A DNA stretch of 64,000 nucleotides from Nemertoderma westbladi (Eukaryota > Xenacoelomorpha > Nemertodermatida > Nemertodermatidae): NCBI GenBank assembly GCA_032718475.1, contig JAUCBJ010002101.1, positions 1 to 64,000 of the forward strand, read 5' to 3'. Below the pieces are notes generated by a model. The model was given only the letters and a program-made list of their open reading frames with translations, did no database searches and was not told where the DNA came from. The number at the start of each line of letters is the position of its first letter. Positions within the stretch are counted from its first letter, which is position 1. A program made the translations under genes and the position numbers. Below are positions 11,509-22,403 of the stretch, in pieces.

Positions 11509-11533
11509 CCCCCCCCCCCCCCCCCCCCCCCCC
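11509..11533. repeat. Poly-C tract (25 C)
   Basis: An uninterrupted run of about 25 cytosines in AT-rich DNA. Such a run can form G-quadruplex or i-motif structures, and its length is often mis-called by sequencers. Confidence 0.95.
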
Positions 11534-11993
11534 TAACTGTATTTATGAGAGCATTTATATTATATAGCGTACTAAAACAGCTAAATAAAGAAAAATCTGT
11601 GTAAATTACTTTTCTCATATTTCAAAGAAATTTTTCGAATTAAATATATGAACATATGATCGAATAGAATAAAAGTTCATAATAAATTCATTATTACGCT
11701 GCAAGTGCTAGCACACTGTTTGTAACCTAAGTGACACGTGACAGGTAAAGGTGTGTTAATTCCGTGACTATAATTCTATTATCAAAATAACATAACAAAT
11801 TACAAACAACTATTTAAATATTATGCTTATTGGTGTTGGTGTATATTTTCTTTACGTTTTCTTGAATTTTGTCGAAATAATTGGCCAATTTCCTTCCGCT
11901 ATATTGTTCTGAATATAATTTATTTTACCCGAACTTTTCTGATTAAAATGTTGCTTGTCGTTTAAATATCGTTATATTAACTAACAGGGTTGT

Positions 11994-12075
11994 TTGATTT
12001 AAATCATTTGATTTAAATCATTTGATTTAAATCATTTGATTTAAATCATTGATTTAAATCATGATTTAAGTCACA
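11994..12075. repeat. 14-bp tandem repeat of a palindrome
   Basis: About five units of ATTTGATTTAAATC; the core GATTTAAATC is a perfect palindrome. Degenerate copies (GATTTAAG, and TTTTTTGATTTTTTTT nearby) follow. Confidence 0.9.
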
Positions 12076-12844
12076 TATAAAAATCAAAAAAATCAGATTT
12101 TTTTGATTTTTTTTAAATCATGAATTTTAATAACCACGCTTTAAATAAGCCAGGATCAACATCGCATTATTGATTATTAATCAGTCGCAATAATTTTTAT
12201 TGTCTGTTTAAATCACTCATGATGTCCCTTTTTTGACTTTTTATGTCCTCCAGAAATCTAGCGTTAGGTTCCATGCTACCGGTTTCTCTACTGCTGTTCT
12301 CTTAGGCTATCAGTACCGGTATTAGTATATAGAGCACTATTTTGCAGTATTGCTGTATTGTAACGTATAAAGCCTATGCCTTAGAAAGAATTATATAGCA
12401 TTATACAGTACTACTCATCTCCTGTACAATGGATACTGATACCAGTACTCTGATATGTAGCCTAAACAGTTGTAAATGAGAGAATGATGGTAATTAATAA
12501 ACTTATTTCATAATTTTAGTACCGGCTGGCCGCGCTACCTTTTAAATAATTAATAAATTTTAGATAATTAATAAATATCTGGATAATGCATTTAAAATGG
12601 ATCATGACAACTGTAATGTTATGGGTAGCTGTAGTGGTACCTCTAAATCTATAATGTAGTTCTAAACTAACAGATCAGCCCCCCACATACAATGTGTTCG
12701 AAAAATCTACTTATTTCCCATTTGATAGCGAAAACACACTGATATCGAAAATATCGGGCCGGTTTTAGTTAAAAAGCAAAGAGGTTGTCCCAATAAAGGA
12801 TATATACTATACAACTGTACATAATGTAAAATAATGCCGCCGTA
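12076..12844. other. No gene recognised
   Basis: AT-rich sequence downstream of the palindrome repeat; no ORF or structured repeat was identified. Confidence 0.4.
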
Positions 12845-13372
12845 AAATGCTCCTTTTCCTCAATTGGTAAAGTGGCCGTTTATTATTTTGGTTAGAAAGC
12901 CCGCCTCTGTAACCTGCTCCTTTCCTTCATTTGGTAAAGTGACTGTTTGTTGTTTTGGTTAGAAAATCCCACCTATGTAACCTGCTCCTTTGCCTCAATG
13001 GGTAAAGTGATCGTTTATTGTTTTCGTTAGAAAAGCCCGCCTCTGTCACCTGCTCCTTTCCCTCAATTGGTAATGTTACCCTTTATTGTTTTGGTTAGAA
13101 AAGGCCATCTATGTAACCTGCTCCTTTCCTTCATTTGGTAAACTCACTGTTTATTGTTTTGGTTAGAAAATCCCGCCTCTGTAACCGGTTCCTTTTCCTC
13201 AATTAGTTAAGTGATCGTTTATTGTTTTGGTTAGAAAATCCCCCTCTGTAACCCGCTCCTTTCCCTGATTTGGTAAAGTGATCGTTTATTGTTTTGGTTA
13301 TATAAGCCCGCCTCTGTAACTTGCTCCTTTCCCTTCAATTAGTTAAGTGATCGTGTATTGTTTTTAAATTTA
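12845..13372. repeat. 68-bp tandem repeat, ~8 copies
   Basis: About eight diverged copies of a ~68-bp unit with GCTCCTTTCCCTCAATTGG, GTTTATTGTTTTGGTTAG and CCCGCCTCTGTAAC. Copies differ by 10-20 percent, so the array is old. It lies about 0.5 kb beyond the stop codon of the SIDT-like gene. Confidence 0.9.
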
Positions 13373-13760
13373 TTTACAGTAGGCTTTAGGATAGTACCGG
13401 TAGTTCGTTAATAATTATGTATTTGGGGATTTCAAGAAAGCATTCAACTCCATCCGTAGATGTAATCTTATAGGATATGATCCCTCCGCAAATATACCCC
13501 CTGCTGACAGCATTGTCAATGGGATTGTAGTTGCACGATGGACTACAACCCCACTAGCTAGTCAAAAAATCAGTTGTTAAAGCGATAATGTATATGGTCG
13601 ATTGACGTTGTCGCTTAAAGTGAAATAAAAAATGGTGTAGCAAAATGAAGATACAATACAATGCCTTCTAAATTTATACTGAATGAATGATGCATAATTA
13701 CTTGCAAAGATAATATGCGGACAAAATAATACAATAAATATGATATATTAAATAACCAAT
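13373..13760. other. Downstream flank of SIDT-like gene
   Basis: AT-rich, without an ORF. There is no poly(A)/poly(T) tract directly beyond the poly(A) signal, which bears on whether the SIDT-like gene is a retrocopy. Confidence 0.4.
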
Positions 13761-13766
13761 TTTATT
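13761..13766 (-). terminator. AATAAA polyadenylation signal
   Basis: TTTATT on the plus strand reads AATAAA on the minus strand, about 113 bases beyond the stop codon of the SIDT-like gene. This is a normal 3' UTR distance. Confidence 0.6.
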
Positions 13767-13878
13767 TATATTATACTATGTAATAATCAGTTAACCCATT
13801 GGTATGCACAATAGAAATGAATTACAATTAATTAGTAAGTACTCTGCCCTAATGTTAAATAAGAAGAAGGATTTCTTA

Positions 13879-16278
13879 TCAAAAAACAGGAATTCGATTT
13901 CTTGGAACTTTATCGAGGCCGTCGTCAATGATTAGAACAATAACAAAAGACAGAAATAAACTGACAGCCGACAGACAGTGCCATATGTCGTGTCTGTCGT
14001 AGAATCCGAATAGAACACAGTCTGTGTTGGCCTCTCTGGAGACCGCGGGACTTTTATGACGATTCGAAGACCACCCAAGAAACTCGTAAATAGCCGCAGC
14101 CCAAGTCACTATGTTAACGAAAATCAACAACTTGGTCAGGTTACACATATGCTCGGAATGTTTCCATTTCATAACAACGTAAAAACTTGAATATATAAGA
14201 AGATTCATTATTACAACGCCTAGTAAGAAGCTACTGAAATCACCAGGTACCAAGATGACACCAACAAACGATAATGTGATATTTACCAGAATTAAAGAAA
14301 CAACAAGTGCCATTCTATCTTGGTATTTGGGTGCGATAAATTCCGTAAATTGATTGTTTCTCCACATTGTGTAGTACTGTTTAATGGCCTCCGTCTTATA
14401 CTTGACAGACCCGACAAAGTAAATATTATTAGAGACATGTAAAGTCGACAAAATATGGAGAATCATGAAGATACAGTAAAACCATCTGTCTGGCCAGATC
14501 ATACCGACTACTGACAAAGCAATCATTGTAGCTATTACAGTGTACACAACATAGGCATTGGGGTTGACATCTGGATGGCGTGCCTGGTAGAGTTTGAGCA
14601 CACCGAAGACTCCAATGATGTACATGAAAGCAACATCAAACTGAAAGTTGGTTGCATTGGGGCAGACGTGGAAGCAAGAGCTGAGTACGCCCTCCATGAT
14701 CATAGCAATCCCGATGGCGTAGAATAAGCCAAAATGTTTAGGGATTCCAAAACATTCATTAATGTTTCTCTTGAAAATCACTCTCTGAGACAACAACTCT
14801 CTACTGCGCACAATGCATAAAAACAGTAGACCTAAACTGACGTAGCTGATGTTAGACCAGATGTTATTGAAAGCTCTGAGAAGGCCAACTCTATGAGAAC
14901 AATAGAAATTATAGTAACATAAATCCTGATTACCTGTTGTGTTGAATACCAGTTGGTAATTAATTACTAGTTGTATGACGGGCAAGGCGTAAAATATAGC
15001 TATCGGTAATAGGCTGCGATGGTAGAGGTTGTACTTGTTGGATAAATGTTTGTGGTGTTTCCGCGATAAATCCAATACGGATACGTCTTTCTTCATTCTT
15101 TGATAATTTTTATCCGGTAGTCTTTCAATATCAACTGTTAGTCCAACATGTTGTATGAATTGCGGAGTCCTTGATTCAGCACCTGTAGATAATTTTGTCG
15201 CGGTAGGTTTCGGATCTAACGGATCTCTCTCATTAATTAATATTTTTTCCATTGAGTACAATTCAACATTATTGCCTTCTTTATCACTGTTGTCTGTTCC
15301 GCATGAACTTTTGATAGCAATATTCTCAGATCTAGACCACCGCCATTCGACAGCAATACAAATAAATGATACCATGTACATAACAGTAAATAATATGACC
15401 AATGAGAGAGAAGCAAAAATATATTGTGTTTGATGTAATCCATTGGTGACTTTAATATTGACTTCTTTATCTCTCAAAGTTGGTTGACTGTTGCTAAAAA
15501 AACATGCTTCATCCGAAGTCTTTGTCAGCACAACAACGAAGAATGTGTCTCCTAAGTCAGCCCTGCTAACAGCTATTTGCCCTTGAGTCGTTACTGTCTG
15601 ATATATTCCAGTGTATTCCACATTGCGCTCTAAATCAAATATAGGGCAAGAGTATTGTTGCACACTGAATATAGCGCATAAATTAGACTCTGAAGTGAGT
15701 CTAACAAATACATTATCTGTGTGTTCGGGGAAAGTAAATGAATATACGAGTGGTGATGAGGGAGACACAATGGACTTTAAAGATTTATCGATAGAAAGAT
15801 AGAAATCATGGATTATACTAGTCTTAAAATTGTATGACAACATTTCTGGGCTAAGAGTTGATATTTCTATGTATAATTCTTGGTTGCAAGATGAGAAAAT
15901 ATCTGGTGTTGTGGGACACAAAGTTCTGGCCGCAGAACTATAATGTTGATTTGCGATTGTAAGAGGAAGTTTCCACGACATTACATACTTCTGCTGACGA
16001 ACCACCACCAAAATCGGGTGGTCGATGTCGGCATCTGGACTGTTTATGTCTATGCGAATAGCAGCTTCCTGTACCGGTACCATTTGGATATTATATCGGA
16101 ATAGGTTGGTTTTGTTGTGGTTGACGGTACAGTTGTAGGATTCATTGGTTTTTGCTGCAAGAATATTGCCGCATATATTTTCGAATGAATCAAGTTGAAG
16201 TCTAGTTGTGACATTAGCAGATATCAGCCCCGATTTACAAATGGCAACATAGAAAATTATTATAATATTAATAAACAT
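13879..16278 (-). CDS. SID1 transmembrane family protein (SIDT-like), intronless
   Basis: 799 codons, close to the 800-830 of animal SIDT1/SIDT2. Residues 1-22 are a hydrophobic signal peptide. 23-285 form an N-glycosylatable lumenal/extracellular domain with paired cysteines. The first membrane segment is ~286-311, followed by a hydrophilic loop (312-418) and a multi-span C-terminal half from ~420. Family hallmarks: NQDLCYYNFYCSH (450-462), GLFYAIGIAMIMEGVLSS (517-534) and HVCPNATNFQFD (537-548). The metal-site residues of the CREST-like fold appear present: S533/S534, H537, D548, H763 and H767 (HDIWH). Relatives carry dsRNA or lipid/cholesterol-related functions at the plasma membrane or lysosome; the role here is inferred. 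The whole gene is one open frame with a downstream AATAAA, whereas the vertebrate genes have many introns. The ATG at 16278 is chosen because a signal peptide follows it. Confidence 0.93.
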   Translation of the reverse strand: MFINIIIIFYVAICKSGLISANVTTRLQLDSFENICGNILAAKTNESYNCTVNHNKTNLFRYNIQMVPVQEAAIRIDINSPDADIDHPILVVVRQQKYVMSWKLPLTIANQHYSSAARTLCPTTPDIFSSCNQELYIEISTLSPEMLSYNFKTSIIHDFYLSIDKSLKSIVSPSSPLVYSFTFPEHTDNVFVRLTSESNLCAIFSVQQYSCPIFDLERNVEYTGIYQTVTTQGQIAVSRADLGDTFFVVVLTKTSDEACFFSNSQPTLRDKEVNIKVTNGLHQTQYIFASLSLVILFTVMYMVSFICIAVEWRWSRSENIAIKSSCGTDNSDKEGNNVELYSMEKILINERDPLDPKPTATKLSTGAESRTPQFIQHVGLTVDIERLPDKNYQRMKKDVSVLDLSRKHHKHLSNKYNLYHRSLLPIAIFYALPVIQLVINYQLVFNTTGNQDLCYYNFYCSHRVGLLRAFNNIWSNISYVSLGLLFLCIVRSRELLSQRVIFKRNINECFGIPKHFGLFYAIGIAMIMEGVLSSCFHVCPNATNFQFDVAFMYIIGVFGVLKLYQARHPDVNPNAYVVYTVIATMIALSVVGMIWPDRWFYCIFMILHILSTLHVSNNIYFVGSVKYKTEAIKQYYTMWRNNQFTEFIAPKYQDRMALVVSLILVNITLSFVGVILVPGDFSSFLLGVVIMNLLIYSSFYVVMKWKHSEHMCNLTKLLIFVNIVTWAAAIYEFLGWSSNRHKSPAVSREANTDCVLFGFYDRHDIWHCLSAVSLFLSFVIVLIIDDGLDKVPRNRIPVF

Positions 16279-18003
16279 TATGGTGCATAGAATGTTAATT
16301 ATTGCAATATAATTGATATGTCTAAAGAATTAAGTAATTAACTTTAAGCCTTACTAATGAATAATTAATTAAATTATTTGATTCTGTTAGGTGATGGCAT
16401 TCATTTATTATTTATATTGGCATTCAATTAATTAAATTATATTGTTAACAAAATTTTATAAGTGATAAAACAATCGTAGCTTCTTATGTTATGTTATTTA
16501 TTATGTAGAAGTTTCATTTTGTTATTTGCTAGACTTATAAATCGCCCAGATCCACTCCATACTCTGTAATGTCAGCAGGTGGTAGTTGTGTGAACTACTG
16601 GAAAGGGAAAGCGTTTGCTTACCGGTATCGCTATGTAAAGTGATCAATAATTATACTCTTATACTATTATAACATTTTTTCAGTGAAATAAAGTGAATTT
16701 CAGGAAAATATATGTCATGTCATAGCAATAAATAAACAATATCTACAAAACATTAAAACCATTCAACCTAAGGAGTTTGGTAATAATGGTGTAAATTTCG
16801 AATAATATTATTTTAAATAAATATTAATTTTACTCAGCAATAAATAAAATTTTTACAATAGTTATTACTAAACTTATCAGATATACGAAACAATATAATT
16901 TTTATTATTATTTAATATCATATTGATAGATTATGAGCCAAAATTCGAATAATCACCGAACATTAAAAGCGAGGTTCTTAAACAACGTAACAATAATAAC
17001 AATATTCTTGAAAACTTCTATGTTATAATCAATAATTTTGTATGATTATTGATTTCACTGCGAAAGTATCCCGTAGAGAAACTAACGATCTGGCCGTTAT
17101 TTCCTTAGTCTGCCAATTGTATGTAGCTACTAGCTAGTAACGCCCCCTCAGCATAGGAGTTCACAATGAAAACGGAACAAAATGTTAATTAAACAGTTAG
17201 ACTGGCAGTGTTACCGAAGTTAAGTTTATTTATAATTATTATTGTTTCTATACTTACAGTACGGGGAAATTACTAAAAAATCCTGGAAAAAAGGAAAGAT
17301 GAACAGAAATACATATAATAACAAAAGGACATGAAAAATAAAATATTAGTAATTTTTTCTAAAGTGGCCCAAAGAGATACATGGCTTTTTTGTGGCCGAT
17401 ATATTATATATGAATAATTATGAGTTTAAACAATTATTATAGTCTCGTATTTCGTGATTAATAATTGGCATAATTGGGAAATGTGCTGTTGTAAAAACAA
17501 TAATATTAAATTAATTATAAAAGTAACGAGTAATCAATCATACTGCATTGCTATAGAAATTTACATAGATAATAATTGTGTTTAAATAATCAGTAGTAGC
17601 AATAATTCAATAGTTAATAATAATAATAGCCTGGCCTCCAAGGGCTAACCAATGGAGGCATGTCGGCAGCTGTTACAGGATACACAATACAATAATGGTG
17701 GCAGGCTTAAAGTCAACAGCACACTATTGGATGCGACAAACATAGCTATTGGTAGTTGATTACTGAGGGGCGACTCGGAATAAGCGATCGCTAATGGTTC
17801 TCTTTATACAGCACTAGGGCCGTTTTCCAAATGTCTGTGTATTTGTGTGTCGGAAGGCAATATAACTAACTTAGATATAGAATAATGCAAATATTAGTTA
17901 GTTAATTATTATTATTATTATTTATATATGCATGTTTAATAAACAATGTTTATGCCTAACATTTACTTCCTGAAAATACTGAACTTAGAACGCCTTTAGT
18001 TAG
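16279..18003. other. Intergenic, AT-rich
   Basis: The 5' flank of the SIDT-like gene and beyond. Very AT-rich, with no ORF of note and no clear TATA-type promoter or repeat family. Confidence 0.4.
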
Positions 18004-18267
18004 TTAGCGAATTAGTTCTTGTTTAACTTCCCTTGCAACCACTTCCGTCGACTTATTGACTTGTTTTGCTTTCACTCTTGTGCAGTCTAAATTTTCGTTT
18101 TGTGCCCTCGCTTCATCTAACAGTGATAGCGCCATATATTTGAACTCAGTTGCCGTTTTCGCACAATTTCTCAATAGTTCCGTGAATTCCCCATCACTTT
18201 CAGTGTTGCTCTGGGTTAGTGCACTGCGTTTGAATAAACGACCCCCATTTAAGGGGGAGGTGAGTAA
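18004..18267 (-). pseudogene. Coding-like fragment, charged helical
   Basis: An 87-codon open frame on the minus strand without an early ATG. It has a coding-like, charged composition (for example ESDGEFTELLRNCAKTATEF and ARAQNENLDCTRVKAKQ) unlike the random AT-rich frames around it. It could be an orphan exon or a gag/transposon fragment. I do not recognise it. Confidence 0.3.
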
Positions 18268-18502
18268 TTAATCAACTTTTGTTATTTTCCCCATAACATC
18301 CATAATATTTGTAGGATAAACTTAATATTTGGTGAGCAGCCATCAAATACATGAATAAAATTAAAAATTAAAAAAAATTTTTTTTTTCAAAATTAATTAG
18401 CTAATTAACATAATTTATGCGAATTTGTTAATTTTTGTAAAGGCTTTGCCAGTTTTCACTCAAATGGTATAAAATTTGGTATGTGAGTCCATAATCATAT
18501 AA

Positions 18503-19108
18503 CCAATAGTTTATATTGACAAAATTTTAATATTTTTCTTAGTTTTGAATTTAGAGGGTATTTTTCAAAATTTTGCCAAAATTTTCCAAAATTTACCGAA
18601 ATATTATACAATTTTCGTTATAACTTTAGTAAAAATAATTTTTTTTAATTTTGTCAATAAATTGTCTGAAGGACTATTATTAGCATCTGCATGCCAAAAA
18701 TCAGCCATTTTCGATCATCTGGTAAAAAGCCTTTAGCTTTTTAGTATCAAAATAATAGTTTTGAAATAATCAACTTTGAAATTCAAACCTTCCCGCCAAT
18801 ATTCTACAAAACGGGAAGAATTTTCTAACATCGCTTCTTAAGAAAAATATGAAAGCACAGCAGTTCCAATTTTCCACATGGGGTTTTCCTGGTAGGTTAT
18901 TTCATTTCCGATGTGAGTGTTTAAGTTTGAATAGAGTCTAGACTCGGTGTATGTAATGTATGTATGTATCGTGTGTATGTATGTATGTCTGCTATCAAAA
19001 ACTAAGAGAGGACAACAAAGAACAAATTTTCACACAATTGTGGTTTTCCAGGTTCGTGATTTTATTTCTGACGCCAGTGTTCAGGTTTGATTAAATCTAG
19101 ACTGTAAA
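18503..19108. repeat. Interspersed repeat, copy A
   Basis: About 600 bases that recur almost identically at 22403-22585 plus 25648-26068, where the second copy is split by an insertion. It contains TTTATATTGACAAAATTTT and, towards the end, TGTATG/TGTCTG microsatellites and the GGTTTTCC-type tandem motif. Confidence 0.9.
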
Positions 19109-19330
19109 TTTGTATGTAGGTATGCCAGTCTGCCTGTATGTATGTCTGCCTGTATGTTTGTCTGTCAAAAAATATTAAAGTACACCAAATCTCTCAAATT
19201 TGTTCTTTATGGGGGGGGTTTTCCAGGTTGGTGAGTTTATTTCTGATATCTAGACTATGTTTATGTCTCTCAATTCATTGGTCTGCAAAAATAAGGAACG
19301 TTTTAGAAACAATAATAAATGATAACTAAA
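18866..19330. repeat. ~160-bp tandem motif, three degenerate copies
   Basis: Three copies of a block with GGTTTTCCAGGTTCGTGATTT, then TTTCTGA and TCTAGACT, at ~18890, ~19044 and ~19212, separated by TGTATG/TGTCTG runs. It resembles the blocks at 32515-33310 and 47195-48140. Confidence 0.6.
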
Positions 19331-19529
19331 ACTATACTGCTATTGCTTTGGCAATATTGCTTTTGATTATTCCTCATTGACATCAAAGGGACAAAATCTA
19401 AGAAAAATTACATTCTTTTTGCAGCAGGGCATCAAATGAATATTCTCGCACATCTCAAAAACTAAAAATGGTATGAACAGATTGCCCTATAAAAGCATTG
19501 TATCTGGGAATCGTTCGCATCTTATTTGA

Positions 19530-19953
19530 TTCTTACCGATTATAGACCGTTTGATTTCCGATCTCAAGGTCCGCCTAAAGGCATACTTAAATCTCTCTGA
19601 AAAATTCGGTTTCCTAACAAACCTAGAAACCTAGAATTTCCAGGTCCGCAAAGAATTTATTGGAATCTTATCCAGGTGACTTTGATGACAGTATTTCAAA
19701 CGAATTGATCCATTTCTCCAAGTTTATCAGTTCTTCCTTTGCTAAAGAAACCATGAGCGAACTTAAAAGCAAGGACACTAACGCAAGTAAAGAACTTGTT
19801 ATGTATCTTCTCATAACAAGGAATGGACTTGAATCGCCTGAACAGTCTGTCTATTCTGAATATCGAAAACACTGTCTTGTCCCAGATCGATCTATCAAAA
19901 ATAATAAGAGACTTTTCAAAACGGAAAGCACGGAAACCTCCAGTCTAATTTAA
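19530..19953 (+). pseudogene. hAT-like (ZMYM1-type) transposase fragment
   Basis: A coding fragment in two pieces. The first (19530-19634) reads FLPIIDRLISDLKVRLKA and EKFGFL. After an in-frame stop and an AG acceptor-like site, the second (19655-19953) reads ESYPGDFDDSISNELIHF and ends in KELVMYLLITRNGL. These match, from memory, the spacer before the C-terminal dimerisation domain of ZMYM1-like hAT transposases. The expected dimerisation region (FPNV... ERSFS) is missing. No terminal repeats were found. This is a relic. Confidence 0.6.
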
Positions 19954-20267
19954 CATATAATGTAACCTATATAATAATTATATTTGTTCGCTATATATTA
20001 GATTATATAGATAGCCTCTGCTATATCAGTTCACAAAATATCTGCAATTTCACAAAAATTACAATTTATTTAAAATTATAATTTTAATTTAATAACAATT
20101 GATGCATCACTAACTACCCTCAACAATTTGTATGTGCATGTATTTGTATATGTAACAATTTCCATATATCTTGACCAAAGAGCCAGAACAACACTCACCA
20201 AAAAATTTAGTTTCCAGAAAAATGCGAAAAACCTTCTCATTTCCCTCTATATGGATCCCGTCTCTAC

Positions 20268-20302
20268 AGTATCTTTACAGAAGATAGATTTGACCAGCCC
20301 AG
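20268..20302. repeat. 35-bp sequence shared with 21793-21827
   Basis: Identical 35-bp segment (contains CTTTACAGAAGATAGATTTG) at both places in the same orientation, about 1.5 kb apart. In the second place it is the first part of the WD40-like reading frame on the minus strand. Confidence 0.9.
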
Positions 20303-20533
20303 TACAGCAGCCTTCTCACCCTGAGGTTCCCATTTAACCATCCGCATTCTCTCTTTACTATTGCCCCATAATATAAAAACCAAATGTATGCCATAGTTAT
20401 TAGGCATATTTATGTGAATTGTAATTTATTGACCGCGACGGCACTTAGCCCTTGAAATAAATTTAATCATTTAATTCATTATAAATTAAACTTAACGAAT
20501 TTAAAGAAGAGTAATAATTGATTGTTATTTCAG

Positions 20534-20728
20534 GTTGTGGACATAGAAGACGAATCTGGAAACGAAAACGATATGATATTGTGTATACCAAAACAAACCT
20601 ATACAACCTACTACCATAAAGAATATTGCGATATTATAGAAAAAAGCTTTTGCGATAGAACATATACAAACAATAATTGCAAAGTCATTTGCTGCCATTT
20701 TGACCTTTGCAACAAATTTGAAATTTAA
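20534..20728 (+). CDS. Ly6/uPAR-type domain, terminal exon
   Basis: An open exon starting just after an acceptor-like TTATTTCAG (20525-20533) and ending at a stop at 20728. An AATAAA lies 190 bases on. It encodes 64 residues with seven cysteines ending in VICCHFDLCN, the CCxxDxCN signature of the Ly6/uPAR three-finger fold, which in animals forms GPI-anchored or secreted receptors, antagonists and related proteins. Only the C-terminal half of the fold is here; signal peptide and first cysteines must lie in upstream exons that I could not find. The last residues (KFEI) leave no hydrophobic GPI tail, which favours a secreted product or an unrecognised further exon. An orphan duplicated exon is also possible. 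Confidence 0.5.
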   Translation, partial: VVDIEDESGNENDMILCIPKQTYTTYYHKEYCDIIEKSFCDRTYTNNNCKVICCHFDLCNKFEI

Positions 20729-20917
20729 CTATTTTAAATACAGTATGTTGGCATGACTACATACTACTTGTGTTGCTAGACGATGGAAAGGAATATATAA
20801 TGGAGTATTACTGGTTTTTGTGTCTACAGTAGTGTAGGCTTACAAAAGCATTTTTATTATATATCTTATATCTAGGCTCTCTATCTATGCTGTCTATATC
20901 TATTTATCAGTTATATT

Positions 20918-20923
20918 AATAAA
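20918..20923 (+). terminator. AATAAA polyadenylation signal
   Basis: AATAAA 190 bases after the stop of the Ly6-type exon on the same strand, which suits that exon being 3'-terminal. Confidence 0.45.
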
Positions 20924-21428
20924 TTGCTTTTTCGGGCGAATAAATTACAAAACGTAAAAACATAGAGAACATTAAATAATTATTTAACATTGAGTAAGGC
21001 AGCATCGGGAGTTGGAAAGTACAATAATTGGATTGGCAGTGGAAGCAATATGGTAAAATACTGCAGTTAAATTTCTTTTACTTAAAAATTAAGCAACAAA
21101 AAGTACCAATTTAAGAATAAAATTACATGTTACATAGGAAATCACCAACCATTTGTTTCAATATTATCTCGATTCAACCATTTATTAACCTCGCTGGCGC
21201 TTAAAAAATGCTTCGAGTCTAGGGAAAAAAGTTCCGATTTTTTCCTGTGTTCTAAATAATTATTATTATTCCAAGTAAAATATAGTTTGAGTATTCAAGT
21301 GAGTTAATTCAGTTGCTTAAAAAGTTCATTACTTTCTAGAAAAAGCTAAAGGTAAATTAACGCACGTTCACTCACTATTCCGTTGCTTGACACATAGGTC
21401 TCAGTACAATGATGTATTTTTACAGTTT
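20924..21428. other. No gene recognised
   Basis: AT-rich interval with no coding pattern or repeat detected. Confidence 0.4.
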
Positions 21429-21836
21429 TCAAGGAAACTGAGAAATAGAACAACGTAATTCAGACGCAGAATAGGTTATATAATACGGTTCATAACTTTC
21501 AAATAATCCTCTAATCTTTTGTTGAATTTCTTTATTTAATGGTCCCACATTACCAACGTAATTCTTTATTTCTTCCCATTTTTTTGCTCCTTTAATCTAT
21601 TCATTAACTTCTCCTACGTCCATGTGCTCGAACTGATCATTTTGGTTTATATTAACTTTAATAATAGTTCCCTTAAAGTAACCAGCCAGTAGATAATTTC
21701 CCTCAGGGTGGAAGTCAATAGATTGGAACGCGTGATTCCCAACCCCCACCTGAGCCTCAAACTCCCTCAATACTGTACCGCTTTCTCCATCTAGTATCTT
21801 TACAGAAGATAGATTTGACCAGCCCAGGGTCACGTG
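21429..21836 (-). pseudogene. WD40-like fragment with in-frame stop
   Basis: A coding-like frame on the minus strand. The first 78 codons read like a WD40 blade (SVKILDGESGTVLREF ... FHPEGNYLLAGYFKGTIIK). A TAG at 21597-21599 interrupts it, but the same frame goes on for 55 more coding-like codons (AKKWEEIKNYVGNVGPLNK, IRGLFESYEPYY) to a TGA at 21429. It is either a decayed gene piece or an exon whose real end lies before the TAG. No partner blades were found nearby. Confidence 0.4.
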
Positions 21837-22062
21837 GACTGCTTAACAGTGAAATAATCATAAATAAATAATAATATTAATATTAAAAATAAATATAAAT
21901 AATCACAGTAAAATAAAGTACAGTACATATAAAGTACATACTGTAGTACATATAAATGAGCCTTTAGAAACGATTTAAACGATTCCAATGTGGCTGCAGC
22001 TACGGATATTATATGGGAAACTGTTGAATATTTTGGTACATTTGATGACAACTTGCGATGAT

Positions 22063-22403
22063 CAAGTCTCTGATCGGATGAGCATAAGCTCAAAGGATGG
22101 TATGCTTGAGCATGTGGACGACTTCTGTTACCTGGGATCATGGATCCGGAAGTCAGGTGAGGACCTTCGAATACGTAAGGGAAAGGCATGGGCAGCCTTG
22201 AATAGGCTTTCCAGGATTTGGAAGTCACCTAGAATTAATCGGAAACTTAAGGTCCGATTATTTAGAGCAGCAGTAGTTCCAGTACTACTCTACGGGAGTC
22301 CATGCTGGGCTCTAACTGCTGAGGACACCAAATCTCTGGATGGCACATTCACAAGAATGCTACGCCGGGTACATTGTGTCAAGTACAATGCACACATCTC
22401 CAA
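22063..22403 (+). mobile_element. EN-RT LINE fragment (truncated at both ends)
   Basis: 341 bases nearly identical to 23383-23723; one difference seen (CTACTCTACG for CTCCTCTACG). It covers the C-terminal RT region with FCYLGSWIRKSGED and LLYGSPCWALT. The 3' side stops at ATCTCCAA and continues directly into repeat copy B. With no LINE 3' terminus, this is not an ordinary insertion. Confidence 0.9.

Noticed and set aside
11509-11533. Poly-C (and poly-G at 57860-57881) as functional quadruplex elements
   Set aside because: Possible, but homopolymers this long are also frequent sequencing or assembly noise and nothing else supports function.
20534-20728. Venom-type three-finger toxin
   Set aside because: The CCxxDxCN signature is shared by the whole Ly6/uPAR family. 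With only half a domain and no signal peptide there is no ground for calling it a toxin.
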